Below are positions 32,326-41,482 of a stretch of 64,000 bases of DNA, piece after piece. The notes beneath the pieces are model-generated. The model worked only from the letters and a program-made list of their open reading frames with translations. It was not told the DNA's origin and did not search any database. The position numbers were made by a program, and so were the translations under genes. This DNA comes from Spongiibacteraceae bacterium UBA5047 (GTDB lineage Bacteria > Pseudomonadota > Gammaproteobacteria > Pseudomonadales > Spongiibacteraceae): positions 268,920 through 332,919 of the forward strand of contig DIBR01000034.1 of NCBI GenBank assembly GCA_002415025.1. The letters run 5' to 3'. Numbering within the stretch: position 1 is the stretch's first letter; each line of letters starts with the position of its first letter.

Positions 32326-32997
32326 ATGCCCTGTCGCACCGTTATTCTGATCTCCGGCAGCGGCTCAAACCTGCAGGCATTTATTGACGCATGCAACAAC
32401 CGTACTTTGGATGCGGACCTTTGCGCCGTCATCAGCAATCGCCCTGACGCTGCCGGCCTGCAGCGCGCCAGCGAGGCAGGCATTGCTGCGAGAGCACTCG
32501 ACCACCGCAGCTTCGCCTCCCGCGAAGCCTTTGACCAGGCCCTGAAAGCGCTAATCGATGAATTTTCGCCCGAGCTGGTAATACTCGCCGGCTTTATGCG
32601 CATTCTGGGCGCCGATTTTGTCCGGCATTTTCGCGGGCGACTATTGAACATTCACCCCTCGCTACTGCCGAAATATCCGGGCTTGCACACCCATCGGCGC
32701 GCCATAGAGGCCGGAGACCGCGAGGCCGGCGCCACCGTACATTTTGTGACCGAAGAACTGGACGGTGGCCCCCCCATCCTGCAGGCTAAGGTTCCTGTGA
32801 TGGCTGATGATAGTCCGGAACTTCTCGCCAGCCGCGTACTCGAACAGGAACACCGCATTTACCCCGTAGCAGCACAGTGGTTTGCGGAAAACAGGCTGAC
32901 TTTACAGGGTAACCGGGCGGAACTCGATGGCATACAGCTCCCCGAAACAGGCTTTGCATTTCAAGAACTCCAAACCTCTGCGGGCCATCTGGCTTAG
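32326..32997 (+). CDS. purN: Phosphoribosylglycinamide formyltransferase
   Basis: 223 residues. Transfers formyl from 10-formyl-THF to GAR. The phosphate loop ISGSGSNLQAFI is at 9-20, the catalytic block NIHPSLLPKYPG carries the His, and ATVHFVTEELDGGPPI the Asp. ATG directly follows the purM stop. The last 71 bases overlap the start of the DUF3108 gene in another frame, indicating coupling. Confidence 0.96.
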   Translation: MPCRTVILISGSGSNLQAFIDACNNRTLDADLCAVISNRPDAAGLQRASEAGIAARALDHRSFASREAFDQALKALIDEFSPELVILAGFMRILGADFVRHFRGRLLNIHPSLLPKYPGLHTHRRAIEAGDREAGATVHFVTEELDGGPPILQAKVPVMADDSPELLASRVLEQEHRIYPVAAQWFAENRLTLQGNRAELDGIQLPETGFAFQELQTSAGHLA

Positions 32998-33709
32998 CCT
33001 CTCGCTGGCCACATTGCTGGCAAGCGCCAACGCCGTCGCAGGCGGCGAGCCTGCCCCGGAAGTTGCGCCGGACGTGAACCTCAAACCCTATCGCGCTACC
33101 TACCGCATCGCCAAAGACGGCATGGTTGCGGAGGTTAAACGGGAACTTCAGCAAGTCTCCGGCGAGCGCTGGCAATTATCAGACTCGGCGAGAATACTAT
33201 TTTTCAGCCTCAAGGAGTCCGCAGACGTCCAGCTGCGCGATCGCCGCATAACGCCCCTCAACTACCGTTACCGCCAAGGGCCCGGCAAGAAGAGAGACCA
33301 GGATATTCACTACGACTGGGACAGCGCTACCGCGCGGGTCGAGCTGGACGATAAAACCCGGACGGTCGAGCTGGGAGAGCCAAGTTACGACAGGCTGAGC
33401 CTGCAGCTACAGCTCCGTCTGGACCTGCTCACCGGGCAATTGGAACAACCGCAATCCTATCGCCTTGTCGACCGTGGCCGCATCAAACACTACCGCATCG
33501 AGAAAATTGAAGAAGAGATACTCAGCATCGGCAAACGCCAGATTCAGACTGTCAAACTGCGACAACAGTCAGAGGGCAAGGATAAGGAAACCTTTATCTG
33601 GGCAGCGCCCGATCTGGACTACCTGATCGTGAAAATTGTTCACGAAGACGATGACGAGCGCTACGAGATGCGGCTGGAGTCGGCAAGCCTGAGTCCGGCA
33701 AGAGACTGA
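32927..33709 (+). CDS. DUF3108 exported protein
   Basis: 260 residues with an N-terminal hydrophobic signal at about 18-38 (AIWLSLSLATLLASANAVAG). The mature part begins YRATYRIAKDGMVAEVKREL and continues through the DUF3108 pattern (DSARILFFSLKESADV, DIHYDWDSATARV, RHYRI-like and FIWAAPDLDYLIVKIVHEDD). Periplasmic, function unknown, standard neighbour of purN in Pseudomonas and relatives. The start lies inside the purN end; later Met codons would remove the signal peptide. Confidence 0.88.
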   Translation: MAYSSPKQALHFKNSKPLRAIWLSLSLATLLASANAVAGGEPAPEVAPDVNLKPYRATYRIAKDGMVAEVKRELQQVSGERWQLSDSARILFFSLKESADVQLRDRRITPLNYRYRQGPGKKRDQDIHYDWDSATARVELDDKTRTVELGEPSYDRLSLQLQLRLDLLTGQLEQPQSYRLVDRGRIKHYRIEKIEEEILSIGKRQIQTVKLRQQSEGKDKETFIWAAPDLDYLIVKIVHEDDDERYEMRLESASLSPARD

Positions 33710-33711
33710 CC

Positions 33712-34278
33712 TTACGTTTTAGGCAGCGTAACCCCTCGCTGCCCCTGATATTTGCCGCCGCGATCCTTGTAGCTCACTTCGCATACTTCGTCTGACTCAA
33801 AAAACAGCATTTGCGCCACGCCTTCATTGGCATAGATCTTCGCGGGCAAGGTCGTTGTATTGGAAAATTCCAGCGTCACGTGTCCCTCCCACTCCGGCTC
33901 CAGCGGCGTTACATTCACGATAATGCCGCAACGCGCGTAGGTAGACTTACCCAGGCAGACAGTCAGCACATTGCGCGGAATGCGAAAGTACTCCACCGTG
34001 CGCGCCAGTGCGAAAGAGTTAGGGGGAATAATGCAGTACTCACCCTTCACATCAACAAAGCTCTTTTCATCAAAGTTTTTCGGATCAACCGTCGCTGAGT
34101 GAATATTGGTAAACACCTTGAACTCATCCGAGCAGCGCACATCGTAGCCGTAGCTCGATGTACCATAGGAAATGATCTTGCCGCCGCCATTGGCCCGAAC
34201 CTGACCCGGTTCGAAAGGCTCAATCATGGCATCGCTTTCTGCCATTCGGCGAATCCATTTATCGGATTTTATGGTCAT
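33712..34278 (-). CDS. dcd: dCTP deaminase
   Basis: 188 residues from the ATG at 34278 (a TTG three codons earlier is less likely). Converts dCTP to dUTP for dTMP synthesis. Near-identical in layout to the Pseudomonas enzyme: SIKSDKWIRRM-like start, SSYGYDVRC, KSFVDVKGEYCIIPPNSFALARTVEYFRIP, LGKSTYARCGI with the conserved Ser/Arg, and EWEGHVTLEFSNTT with catalytic Glu. The stop is almost adjacent to the convergent DUF3108 stop (2 bases). Confidence 0.96.
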   Translation of the reverse strand: MTIKSDKWIRRMAESDAMIEPFEPGQVRANGGGKIISYGTSSYGYDVRCSDEFKVFTNIHSATVDPKNFDEKSFVDVKGEYCIIPPNSFALARTVEYFRIPRNVLTVCLGKSTYARCGIIVNVTPLEPEWEGHVTLEFSNTTTLPAKIYANEGVAQMLFFESDEVCEVSYKDRGGKYQGQRGVTLPKT

Positions 34279-34365
34279 GGGGTGCAAGTCCTTTGAGTTG
34301 TAGTAACCTTCAACAGTGAAGCGTTTTTGCAGCCTTGGTTTGCGCCTGAGGTCAGACGCTCCTGT

Positions 34366-35460
34366 CTAGTCATTCTTGAACACGATATTCGGAAACGCTG
34401 ATTCACCGCTGTGTCTGCGCGCCAGCTCACCGGCCAACCGCAGTGCAATTTCGCGATAAATCAGAGCCGTCTCGGACTCGGGATTTTCGGCCACTACCGG
34501 CAAACCCCGATCAGCCTGCTCACGAATCTGCAAGGTTAACGGCAACGATCCCAACATCGGCACTTTATAGTCCGCAGCTATTTTGTCGCCGCCGCCCTCG
34601 CCGAACAAATGTTCGCGATGTCCGCACTCGCTACAAATATGCACCGCCATGTTTTCAACAATGCCCAACACCGGCACATCAACTTTATGAAACATTTCAA
34701 TGCCTTTTCGGGCATCCAGCAGAGCAATATCCTGGGGAGTAGTGACGATCACCGAGCCGCTTACCGGTACCTTCTGCGACAGGGTCAACTGAATATCGCC
34801 GGTGCCGGGCGGCATATCAATAATCAGATAGTCCAGCGCGTCCCAATAGGTTTGATTCAACAGTTGTTGCAAGGCACCGCTGACCATGGGGCCACGCCAG
34901 ACCATCGGCGTTTTTTCAGTCACGAGATAGCCCATCGACATGGATTGAATGCCGTGGGCCACAATGGGCTTGAGGTATTGGGTGCCGTATTGCTCGGGGC
35001 GCTGCCCCTCTTCCACACCTAACATCAACTGCTGGCTGGGCCCGTAAATATCGGCATCCAGCAAGCCGACCTTGGCGCCTTCCGCCGCCAGCGCCAGCGC
35101 CAGATTCACTGATGTCGTGGATTTGCCGACGCCACCCTTGCCGGAGGCGACCGCAATAATATTTTTTACCCGCTCAAGGTTTTGGGTTTCACCCTGGGTA
35201 GGAGCGGTATCAATCCGGCTGCTCAGGCGAATACTGCACTGCTCGATACCCGAGGCCGAACGCAGTACCGCCAACAGCGCCTGCTCCAGCAAAGGGGCAG
35301 AAAGTTTGGCCGGAAATCGCAGCTGAATTCGCGCTTCAGCTGACTTTTCGCTCAGCGTGAGCTGCTCAATCGAGCCAACGAGATTCAGGGGCACACCCAA
35401 CACCGGAAGTGCCTGCGACAGAAGCTGCTCGCGCACCGTCTGCTCAAGGTCTTTGGACAT
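34366..35460 (-). CDS. apbC: Iron-sulfur cluster carrier ATPase Mrp/ApbC
   Basis: 364 residues from the ATG at 35460. An N-terminal MIP18/DUF59-type domain (1-90) is followed by the ParA-like ATPase domain: VASGKGGVGKSTTSVNLA, LLDADIYGPSQ, IDMPPGTGD. The cluster-binding cysteine pair is in ICSECGHREHLFG. Delivers Fe-S clusters to apoproteins; fitting for a window with several Fe-S enzymes. Divergent from metG, as in Pseudomonas and E. coli. The ORF could be read 27 residues further but that part is not family-like. Confidence 0.94.
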   Translation of the reverse strand: MSKDLEQTVREQLLSQALPVLGVPLNLVGSIEQLTLSEKSAEARIQLRFPAKLSAPLLEQALLAVLRSASGIEQCSIRLSSRIDTAPTQGETQNLERVKNIIAVASGKGGVGKSTTSVNLALALAAEGAKVGLLDADIYGPSQQLMLGVEEGQRPEQYGTQYLKPIVAHGIQSMSMGYLVTEKTPMVWRGPMVSGALQQLLNQTYWDALDYLIIDMPPGTGDIQLTLSQKVPVSGSVIVTTPQDIALLDARKGIEMFHKVDVPVLGIVENMAVHICSECGHREHLFGEGGGDKIAADYKVPMLGSLPLTLQIREQADRGLPVVAENPESETALIYREIALRLAGELARRHSGESAFPNIVFKND

Positions 35461-35653
35461 AATCCCTACTGCGCTTGTTCTGAAAAATGGGAGGGCGAGT
35501 ATACGCGCTTGCCAAAACCCGAACAACGAGGCTCCGACCACAACGGGCCAACAAGCGGGCGCGGGTGCACCAAAGCCTCAAAAACGCTATAGTATCGCGC
35601 CTCTGGCGACCCCGGCGGGCGCCAACCGTAACCGATACAAACTCAGGTACTCC

Positions 35654-37678
35654 ATGTCCAAACGACAGATTCTGGTCACCAGCGCCCTGCCCTACGCCAA
35701 TGGGCCTTTGCATCTGGGCCACTTGCTGGAAACCATACAAACCGACATCTGGGTGCGCTTCCAGAAACTGCGCGGCCATGACTGCACCTATCTGTGCGCC
35801 GACGACGCCCACGGCACCGCCATCATGCTCACCGCCGAGAAGCTGGGCATCACGCCAGAAGAACAGATCAAGCGCATTCAGGCTGACCACCAGAGCGATT
35901 TCGACGGGTTTTTGATCGACTTCGACAACTACTACTCAACCCACTCACCGGAATGCGAGCACTACGCCCAGGAGATATACAAACGTCTGGACGCCAACGG
36001 CCATATCGAGAAACGTGAAATCACACAGCTTTTTGACCCCGAAAAAGAGCTGTTTCTGGCCGACCGCTACATCAAGGGAACCTGCCCAAAGTGCAAAACC
36101 GACGACCAGTATGGCGACAACTGCGAGGCCTGCGGAGCCACCTACACACCGGCTGATTTGATTAATCCGCGCTCGGTAATCTCCGGCGCGACACCTGTCG
36201 AAAAAGCCTCGACCCACTACTTTTTCAAACTGGCTGAATTCACTGATTTCCTGAAAAGCTGGACCCGTTCGGAACGGCTGCAACCCCAAATTGCCAACAA
36301 ACTCGGAGAATGGCTGGAAGCCGGTTTGAATTCCTGGGATATCTCCCGCGATGCGCCGTATTTTGGCTTTGAAATCCCCGGCGCACCGGGCAAGTATTTT
36401 TATGTCTGGCTGGACGCACCCATTGGCTATATGGCTAGTTGCGCCAACTGGTGTGAGAAAAACGGGCGCTCTTTCGATGAGTTCTGGGCCGAGGATTCGA
36501 AAACCGAGCTCTATCATTTTATCGGCAAAGACATTATCAACTTTCACGGCCTGTTTTGGCCCGCCATGCTCGATTCGGCAGGTTTCCGCAAGCCCAGCGC
36601 TATATACGTGCACGGTTTTCTGACCGTCAACGGCAAGAAAATGTCGAAATCCCGTGGCACCTTCATCAACGCGGGCACCTACCTCAAGCACTTTCAGCCG
36701 GAGTACCTGCGCTATTACTTTGCCGCCAAGCTGTCGGGCGGCGTCGATGATATCGACCTGAGCCTCGACGACTTCATCCAGCGCGTCAATGCCGACCTGG
36801 TTGGCAAACTGGTGAATATCGCCAGCCGCAGCGCCAAGTTCATCCACAAAGGCAACGCCGGCGTTCTGAGCGACAGCGTTCACAACGCCGACTTGTGGGA
36901 GCGCGTAACCGGCAAGGCGGATGACATCGCACACTGTTACGAGCAGCGCGAATACTCACGCGCCGTGCGCGAAATCATGGCACTGGCAGATGCCGTCAAC
37001 GAATACTTTGACGCCCAGGAGCCCTGGAAAACCGCCAAAGACCCCGCCACCGAAGCCCAGGCCGTTGCCGTCAGTTCCCAGTGTATCAACCTCTTTAAAG
37101 TCTTGATGACATACCTCAAGCCCGTTGTGCCTGCGCTTGCCGGGCAGGTCGAAGGCTTCCTCAAGACCGAGCTGGACTGGCCAGAGCGTTTCGAGCCCCT
37201 GTTGGTCCATCGCATCGAAAAATTCAAACCCATGATCACCCGCGTTGAAGCCGACGCCGTCGACAAAATGCTCGCCGACAGCCGTGATGAAGCAGCCGCG
37301 GCAAAGGCTCCAGTAGCAAAAAAGCCCGTCAAGAGCAGCACCGAACCGGCCGGGCAGATTGAATTCGATGATTTTGCCAAAATTGACTTGCGCATTGTGG
37401 AAATTGTCAATGCCGAGTACGTAGAAGGTGCCGACAAGCTCCTGAAACTGACCGTGAGTCTGGGCGACGAGACGCGACAAGTCTTTTCCGGCATTCGCGA
37501 CGCCTATGAGCCGGCGCAACTCATCGGCAAATTGACCGTGCTGGTTGCCAACCTCAAACCCCGCAAAATGCGCTTTGGCCTGTCTGAGGGCATGGTGCTG
37601 GCAGCGGGGCCGGGCGGCGGGGATATCTACCTGCTGGAGCCGCATGAGGGCGCCAAAGCGGGGATGCAGGTGAAGTAA
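35654..37678 (+). CDS. metG: Methionyl-tRNA synthetase
   Basis: 674 residues from the ATG at 35654 (family start MSKRQILVTSALPYANG). HIGH-type motif HLGH, a zinc knuckle pair CPKC...CEAC, the KMSKS motif (KKMSKSRGT) and a C-terminal EMAP/Trbp111 tRNA-binding domain (DFAKIDLRIVEIVNAEYVEGADKLLKL) are all present, so this is the long dimeric form. The in-frame extension upstream to 35357 overlaps apbC and is not supported. Terminator at 37802. Confidence 0.97.
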   Translation: MSKRQILVTSALPYANGPLHLGHLLETIQTDIWVRFQKLRGHDCTYLCADDAHGTAIMLTAEKLGITPEEQIKRIQADHQSDFDGFLIDFDNYYSTHSPECEHYAQEIYKRLDANGHIEKREITQLFDPEKELFLADRYIKGTCPKCKTDDQYGDNCEACGATYTPADLINPRSVISGATPVEKASTHYFFKLAEFTDFLKSWTRSERLQPQIANKLGEWLEAGLNSWDISRDAPYFGFEIPGAPGKYFYVWLDAPIGYMASCANWCEKNGRSFDEFWAEDSKTELYHFIGKDIINFHGLFWPAMLDSAGFRKPSAIYVHGFLTVNGKKMSKSRGTFINAGTYLKHFQPEYLRYYFAAKLSGGVDDIDLSLDDFIQRVNADLVGKLVNIASRSAKFIHKGNAGVLSDSVHNADLWERVTGKADDIAHCYEQREYSRAVREIMALADAVNEYFDAQEPWKTAKDPATEAQAVAVSSQCINLFKVLMTYLKPVVPALAGQVEGFLKTELDWPERFEPLLVHRIEKFKPMITRVEADAVDKMLADSRDEAAAAKAPVAKKPVKSSTEPAGQIEFDDFAKIDLRIVEIVNAEYVEGADKLLKLTVSLGDETRQVFSGIRDAYEPAQLIGKLTVLVANLKPRKMRFGLSEGMVLAAGPGGGDIYLLEPHEGAKAGMQVK

Positions 37679-37686
37679 TCCGGGGC

Positions 37687-37754
37687 ATTCGCCAGCAGGG
37701 CTGGCTCCCACATGCTGGTAGACTCCGGAATTTCCTGTGGAAGCACAGGCGAAT
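37687..37754. repeat. REP-like inverted pair after metG
   Basis: 37687-37712 reads ATTCGCCAGCAGGGCTGG then CTCCCACA, and a degenerate opposed unit at 37736-37754 reads TGTGGAAGCACAGGCGAAT. Same signature as the dyads at 5956 and 14669. Lies in the 266-base gap between metG and rsxA, which also contains the terminator and the tandem hairpins listed separately. Confidence 0.8.
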
Positions 37755-37801
37755 CGGGACTCCAGCTGACGCCCGGCGCCACCTGGATGGCCGATTTTGC
37801 C

Positions 37802-37820
37802 AGTCCTTTCAAGGACTTTT
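37802..37820 (+). terminator. Probable rho-independent terminator of metG
   Basis: Stem AGTCCTT / AAGGACT with a 2-base loop followed by TTT and an AT stretch; modest stem, so termination strength is uncertain. Confidence 0.6.
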
Positions 37821-37863
37821 AAATTGAACAACTGTCCGATTTAAAATATTATGGCACCGCTTA

Positions 37864-37899
37864 TTTTTTGAGCCTTTGCTCTTTTTTGGGCCTTTGCCC
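37864..37899 (+). repeat. Tandem 18-bp repeat forming two covarying hairpins upstream of rsxA
   Basis: Units TTTTTTGAGCCTTTGCTC (37864-37881) and TTTTTTGGGCCTTTGCCC (37882-37899) differ at two sites, and the changes are compensatory: GAGC pairs with GCTC in the first, GGGC with GCCC in the second, each around a CTTT loop. Ends 45 bases before the rsxA ATG. Confidence 0.7.
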
Positions 37900-37944
37900 G
37901 CCGCGCACACGTAAATCCGAATTCTGTCGTAGAGGCCTGACACG

Positions 37945-38523
37945 ATGTTGGCGGACTATTCTGTATTATTGATTGGAGCCATTCTGGTCAATAACTTCGT
38001 ACTGGTGCAGTTTCTGGGCCTGTGTCCTTTTATGGGCGTGTCCAACAAGCTGGAAACCGCCATTGGCATGTCCAGCGCCACCACCTTTGTACTGACACTG
38101 GCCTCCATCTGCAGCTGGCTAACCTACGAATGGCTGCTGGTGCCACTGGGGCTGGAATACCTGCGCACCATCTCCTTTATTCTCGTGATCGCCGTAGTCG
38201 TGCAGTTCACGGAAATGGTGGTACGCAAGACCAGCCCCCTGCTCTACAAAGTGCTTGGCGTGTTTTTGCCGCTGATCACCACCAACTGCGCAGTTCTCGG
38301 CGTCGCGTTGCTTAACATCAACAAAGAGCACAACTTTGTGCAGTCAGCGCTCTACGGCTTTGGCGCGGCTGCCGGTTTTTCACTGGTATTGGTGCTGTTC
38401 GCCGCCATGCGCGAACGGCTCGCGGTTGCCGACGTGCCCACACCCTTTAAAGGACCGGCCATCGGCATGGTAACGGCCGGCTTGATGTCGCTGGCCTTTA
38501 TGGGCTTTGCCGGGTTGGTGTGA
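37945..38523 (+). CDS. rsxA: Rnf/Rsx electron-transport complex subunit A
   Basis: 192-residue integral membrane subunit with six helices. The conserved LIGAILVNNFVLVQFLGLCPFMGVS and LPLITTNCAVLGVALL blocks carry the two cysteines that hold an intramembrane [2Fe-2S] cluster with RsxE. Part of the ion-motive ferredoxin:NAD oxidoreductase (Rnf), which in gammaproteobacteria also keeps SoxR reduced. First gene of a six-gene operon; next start overlaps its stop (4 bases). Confidence 0.97.
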   Translation: MLADYSVLLIGAILVNNFVLVQFLGLCPFMGVSNKLETAIGMSSATTFVLTLASICSWLTYEWLLVPLGLEYLRTISFILVIAVVVQFTEMVVRKTSPLLYKVLGVFLPLITTNCAVLGVALLNINKEHNFVQSALYGFGAAAGFSLVLVLFAAMRERLAVADVPTPFKGPAIGMVTAGLMSLAFMGFAGLV

Positions 38524-39158
38524 ACATGTTTGAACTGATCAGCCAACATCCCTTTATTGCCGCACTCGCCTCTCTGGCAGTGCTGGGCCTCGCCTTTGGC
38601 TCCCTGCTGGGCTTTGCTGCGGTCAAATTCAAGACCGAGGGCGACCCCATAGCCGACCAGGTTGAATCCCTGCTGCCGCAAACCCAATGCGGCCAATGCG
38701 GCTATCCGGGCTGCCGGCCCTACGCCGAAGCGATTGCCGAAGGCGACGCCATCAACAAATGCCCGCCCGGTGGCGAAGCCACTATCAACGCGCTGGCCGA
38801 CTTGCTCGATGTTGAAGCGCTGCCGCTGGACGCCGAAGAGGCCGCCGTACCCTCAGTTGCCTATATCCGCGAAGACGAATGTATTGGCTGCACAAAGTGC
38901 ATTCAGGCCTGCCCGGTTGACGCCATTGTTGGCGCTGCCAAACATATGCACACGGTGGTGGCGAGCGAGTGCACCGGCTGCGATTTGTGTGTCGAGCCCT
39001 GCCCGGTCGATTGCATTGATATGATTCCGCTGCCCACCACCGTGCAGAACTGGAGCTGGGAACTACCCACCCCTGCCGAGAAAGCCGTCGAGAAAGTGAC
39101 GGGCGACGACTTGATCGCCACCGATCGCACTGGCGCAAAGCGAGATCAGGCAGCATGA
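38520..39158 (+). CDS. rsxB: Rnf/Rsx complex ferredoxin subunit B
   Basis: 212 residues. N-terminal membrane anchor (about 8-35), then a Fis/FeS domain with CGQCGYPGCRPYAEA (4Fe-4S) and two ferredoxin motifs CIGCTKCIQACPVD and CTGCDLCVEPCPVDCI. It passes electrons between the soluble donor/acceptor and the membrane core. Overlaps rsxA and rsxC by 4 bases each. Confidence 0.97.
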   Translation: MNMFELISQHPFIAALASLAVLGLAFGSLLGFAAVKFKTEGDPIADQVESLLPQTQCGQCGYPGCRPYAEAIAEGDAINKCPPGGEATINALADLLDVEALPLDAEEAAVPSVAYIREDECIGCTKCIQACPVDAIVGAAKHMHTVVASECTGCDLCVEPCPVDCIDMIPLPTTVQNWSWELPTPAEKAVEKVTGDDLIATDRTGAKRDQAA

Positions 39159-41470
39159 GAAAAATCTGGGATATTCACGGCGGCGTTCATCCACCGGAAA
39201 ACAAAGCGCAATCGCTGGGCCGTGGCATCGAGCCTGCCGGTATTCCGCCGCAACTGATTCACCCCTTGTCGCAACACATTGGCGCGCCGGCGGCACCGGT
39301 TGTGGAGGTCGGCCAGCGTGTATTGAAAGGGCAGATGATTGCCGAGGCCAAGGGCTTTGTCAGCGTGCCGGTACACGCCGCTAGTTCCGGCACCGTTGTT
39401 GCCATCGAGTTGCGTGAAATTCCTCACCCTTCCGGCCTGAGTGCCCCCTGTGTTGTCATCGACACCGACGGCAAAGACGAGTGGATTGACCACAGTGGCG
39501 TTGACGATTACAGCGCGCTGGACAAACCCGCACTGCTCAACCTGATTCGCGATGCCGGTATTGCCGGCATGGGCGGCGCGGGTTTTCCGTCGGCGGTCAA
39601 ACTCAGTACCCGCGACGACGCAAAAATCGACACCCTGATTATCAACGGCACCGAGTGTGAGCCCTATATCACCGCCGACGATATTCTGATGCGCGAACGT
39701 GCCGACCAGATTATTGCTGGCGTTAAAGTCCTGCAGCATTTGATTCAGCCCTCCGAGCAGACCCTGATCGGCGTTGAAGACAACAAAGCCGAAGGCATTG
39801 CCGCCCTGCGTGCCGCGGCCGAAGGCAGCTCAATCGAGGTGGTGGTTTTCCCCACCAAATACCCCTCGGGCGGTGAAAAGCAGCTGATCCAGATTCTCAC
39901 CGGGCGCGAAGTCCCCTCTGGCGGCCTGCCCGCCGACGTCGGCATTGTCTGCCAGAATATCGGCACCTGCGTGGCCATTCACCGCGCCGTCACCCATGGC
40001 GAACCGTTAATTTCCCGCGTGACGACCGTTACCGGGGATGCCTGCAGCGCACCCGGCAACTTCGAGGTATTGCTGGGGACGCCTGTTGATTACCTGCTGA
40101 ACCTCGGCGGCTTTCACAAAGAACAATGCATTCGCCTGGTCATGGGCGGCCCGATGATGGGCTTTACCCTGAAAGACACCAGCGTACCGGTGGTCAAAAC
40201 CACCAACTGCCTGCTGGCGCCCACCAAAAAGGAATTGCCGCCACCGCCACCAGCCCAGGCCTGCATTCGCTGCGGCATGTGCGCCGAAGCCTGCCCGGCT
40301 TCGCTGCTGCCCCAGCAAATGTACTGGTTCGCGCGCGGCAAGGAATACGAAAAGCTCGAAGATCACAACCTGTTTGACTGTATCGAATGCGGTGCCTGCT
40401 CCTACGCCTGCCCCAGCAATATCCCGCTGGTGCAGTATTACCGTGCGTCCAAATCGGAAATCCGCAAGCAACAACAGGAAAAAGTAAAATCAGAACACGC
40501 CAAGGCGCGTTTTGAAGCGCGCAAGGAGCGCATAGAGCGCGAAGACGCAGAAAAAGAAGCGCGCCGCAAAGCACGACAGGAGGCCGCGAAGAAAAAGGCA
40601 ACCGCCGGGCTTGACCCCGTCGCCGCGGCGCAGCAAAAAGCGGCAGCCTCCGATGCGGGCAAAGACCCCGCCCAGGCGGCCATCGAAAAAGCCATGGCCA
40701 AACGTAGCGGTAACGCCCCTGAAGAAAGCGACGACGAAAAACGGGCGCGACTACAAAAAGCCGTCACCACCGCTGAAAAACGGCTGGAAAGCGCCAGCAC
40801 TAAACTGGAAGAAGCCCGGGCCAGCGACGCCGCCAATCTCGGCGCCCTGCAAACCGCGTTTGATCGCATGACGGAAAAACTGGGCCAAGCCAAAGAAGAG
40901 CTGGCTCAGTTCTTGAGTGCCGAGAGCCAACAAACCGAAACGCAGAACAACGCTGCCGATCCGGCCCAAGCCGCGATTGCCCGAGCGCAAGCTGCACGGG
41001 CCAGCGCCGCCGAACAATCCCCCCTCGAAAAAGCCCAGCAACTGGTTGCATCGCTGGAAAAGCGGCTGGAAAAATCCGAACAGAAGCTGCAAGAGGCGAA
41101 GGCCGCTGGCAGCGATACTGCCGACGTCTTGGAGAAATCGACCACCACTCTGCGCGACAAACTTGAAAGCGCCCGCGGCGAACTGGCCCAGCGTTCTGAC
41201 AGTGAAGCACCAACCGAGGCTGTCGCAGCTACCACCGACCCGGCGCAACTGGCCATTGAAAAAGCCATGGCCGCCCGCGAGGCAGCCGCCAACATGAGTG
41301 CAGACGAAAAGGCCAAAAAGGCGCTGGAATCGCTGGAGTCACGCGTCAAAAAAACCCGCGAAAAACTGGCTGAAGCAGAAGCCGGGGGCGCAGACACGGT
41401 TGACGTATTGCGTGACACCCTCGCCAAACTCGAAGAAAAACTCGCCGCAGCGCGCGATACCGCGAGCTGA
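39155..41470 (+). CDS. rsxC: Rnf/Rsx complex subunit C with extended repeat tail
   Basis: 771 residues. About 1-440 is the normal core: NADH/FMN-binding region (GMGGAGFPSAVKL, GTECEPYITADD) and two 4Fe-4S motifs (CIRCGMCAEACP, CIECGACSYACPS). The rest is an Ala/Lys/Glu-rich tail with three homologous units beginning DPAQAAIEKAMAKR (about 504), DPAQAAIARAQAAR (about 602) and DPAQLAIEKAMAAR (about 695), each followed by a predicted coiled coil (KRLESASTKLEEA; KRLEKSEQKLQEA; SRVKKTREKLAEA). Such tails vary in length among gammaproteobacterial RsxC proteins; role unknown. Confidence 0.95.
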   Translation: MRKIWDIHGGVHPPENKAQSLGRGIEPAGIPPQLIHPLSQHIGAPAAPVVEVGQRVLKGQMIAEAKGFVSVPVHAASSGTVVAIELREIPHPSGLSAPCVVIDTDGKDEWIDHSGVDDYSALDKPALLNLIRDAGIAGMGGAGFPSAVKLSTRDDAKIDTLIINGTECEPYITADDILMRERADQIIAGVKVLQHLIQPSEQTLIGVEDNKAEGIAALRAAAEGSSIEVVVFPTKYPSGGEKQLIQILTGREVPSGGLPADVGIVCQNIGTCVAIHRAVTHGEPLISRVTTVTGDACSAPGNFEVLLGTPVDYLLNLGGFHKEQCIRLVMGGPMMGFTLKDTSVPVVKTTNCLLAPTKKELPPPPPAQACIRCGMCAEACPASLLPQQMYWFARGKEYEKLEDHNLFDCIECGACSYACPSNIPLVQYYRASKSEIRKQQQEKVKSEHAKARFEARKERIEREDAEKEARRKARQEAAKKKATAGLDPVAAAQQKAAASDAGKDPAQAAIEKAMAKRSGNAPEESDDEKRARLQKAVTTAEKRLESASTKLEEARASDAANLGALQTAFDRMTEKLGQAKEELAQFLSAESQQTETQNNAADPAQAAIARAQAARASAAEQSPLEKAQQLVASLEKRLEKSEQKLQEAKAAGSDTADVLEKSTTTLRDKLESARGELAQRSDSEAPTEAVAATTDPAQLAIEKAMAAREAAANMSADEKAKKALESLESRVKKTREKLAEAEAGGADTVDVLRDTLAKLEEKLAAARDTAS

Positions 41471-41482
41471 TCAGGGAACACT

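Noticed and set aside
35357..35653. 99-residue N-terminal extension of MetG
   Set aside because: Overlaps apbC on the other strand; all MetG proteins start at the MSKRQILVTSALPYANG region.
35945..36934. 329-residue minus-strand open frame
   Set aside because: Antisense to metG, which has all catalytic motifs in the plus frame; no independent coding evidence.
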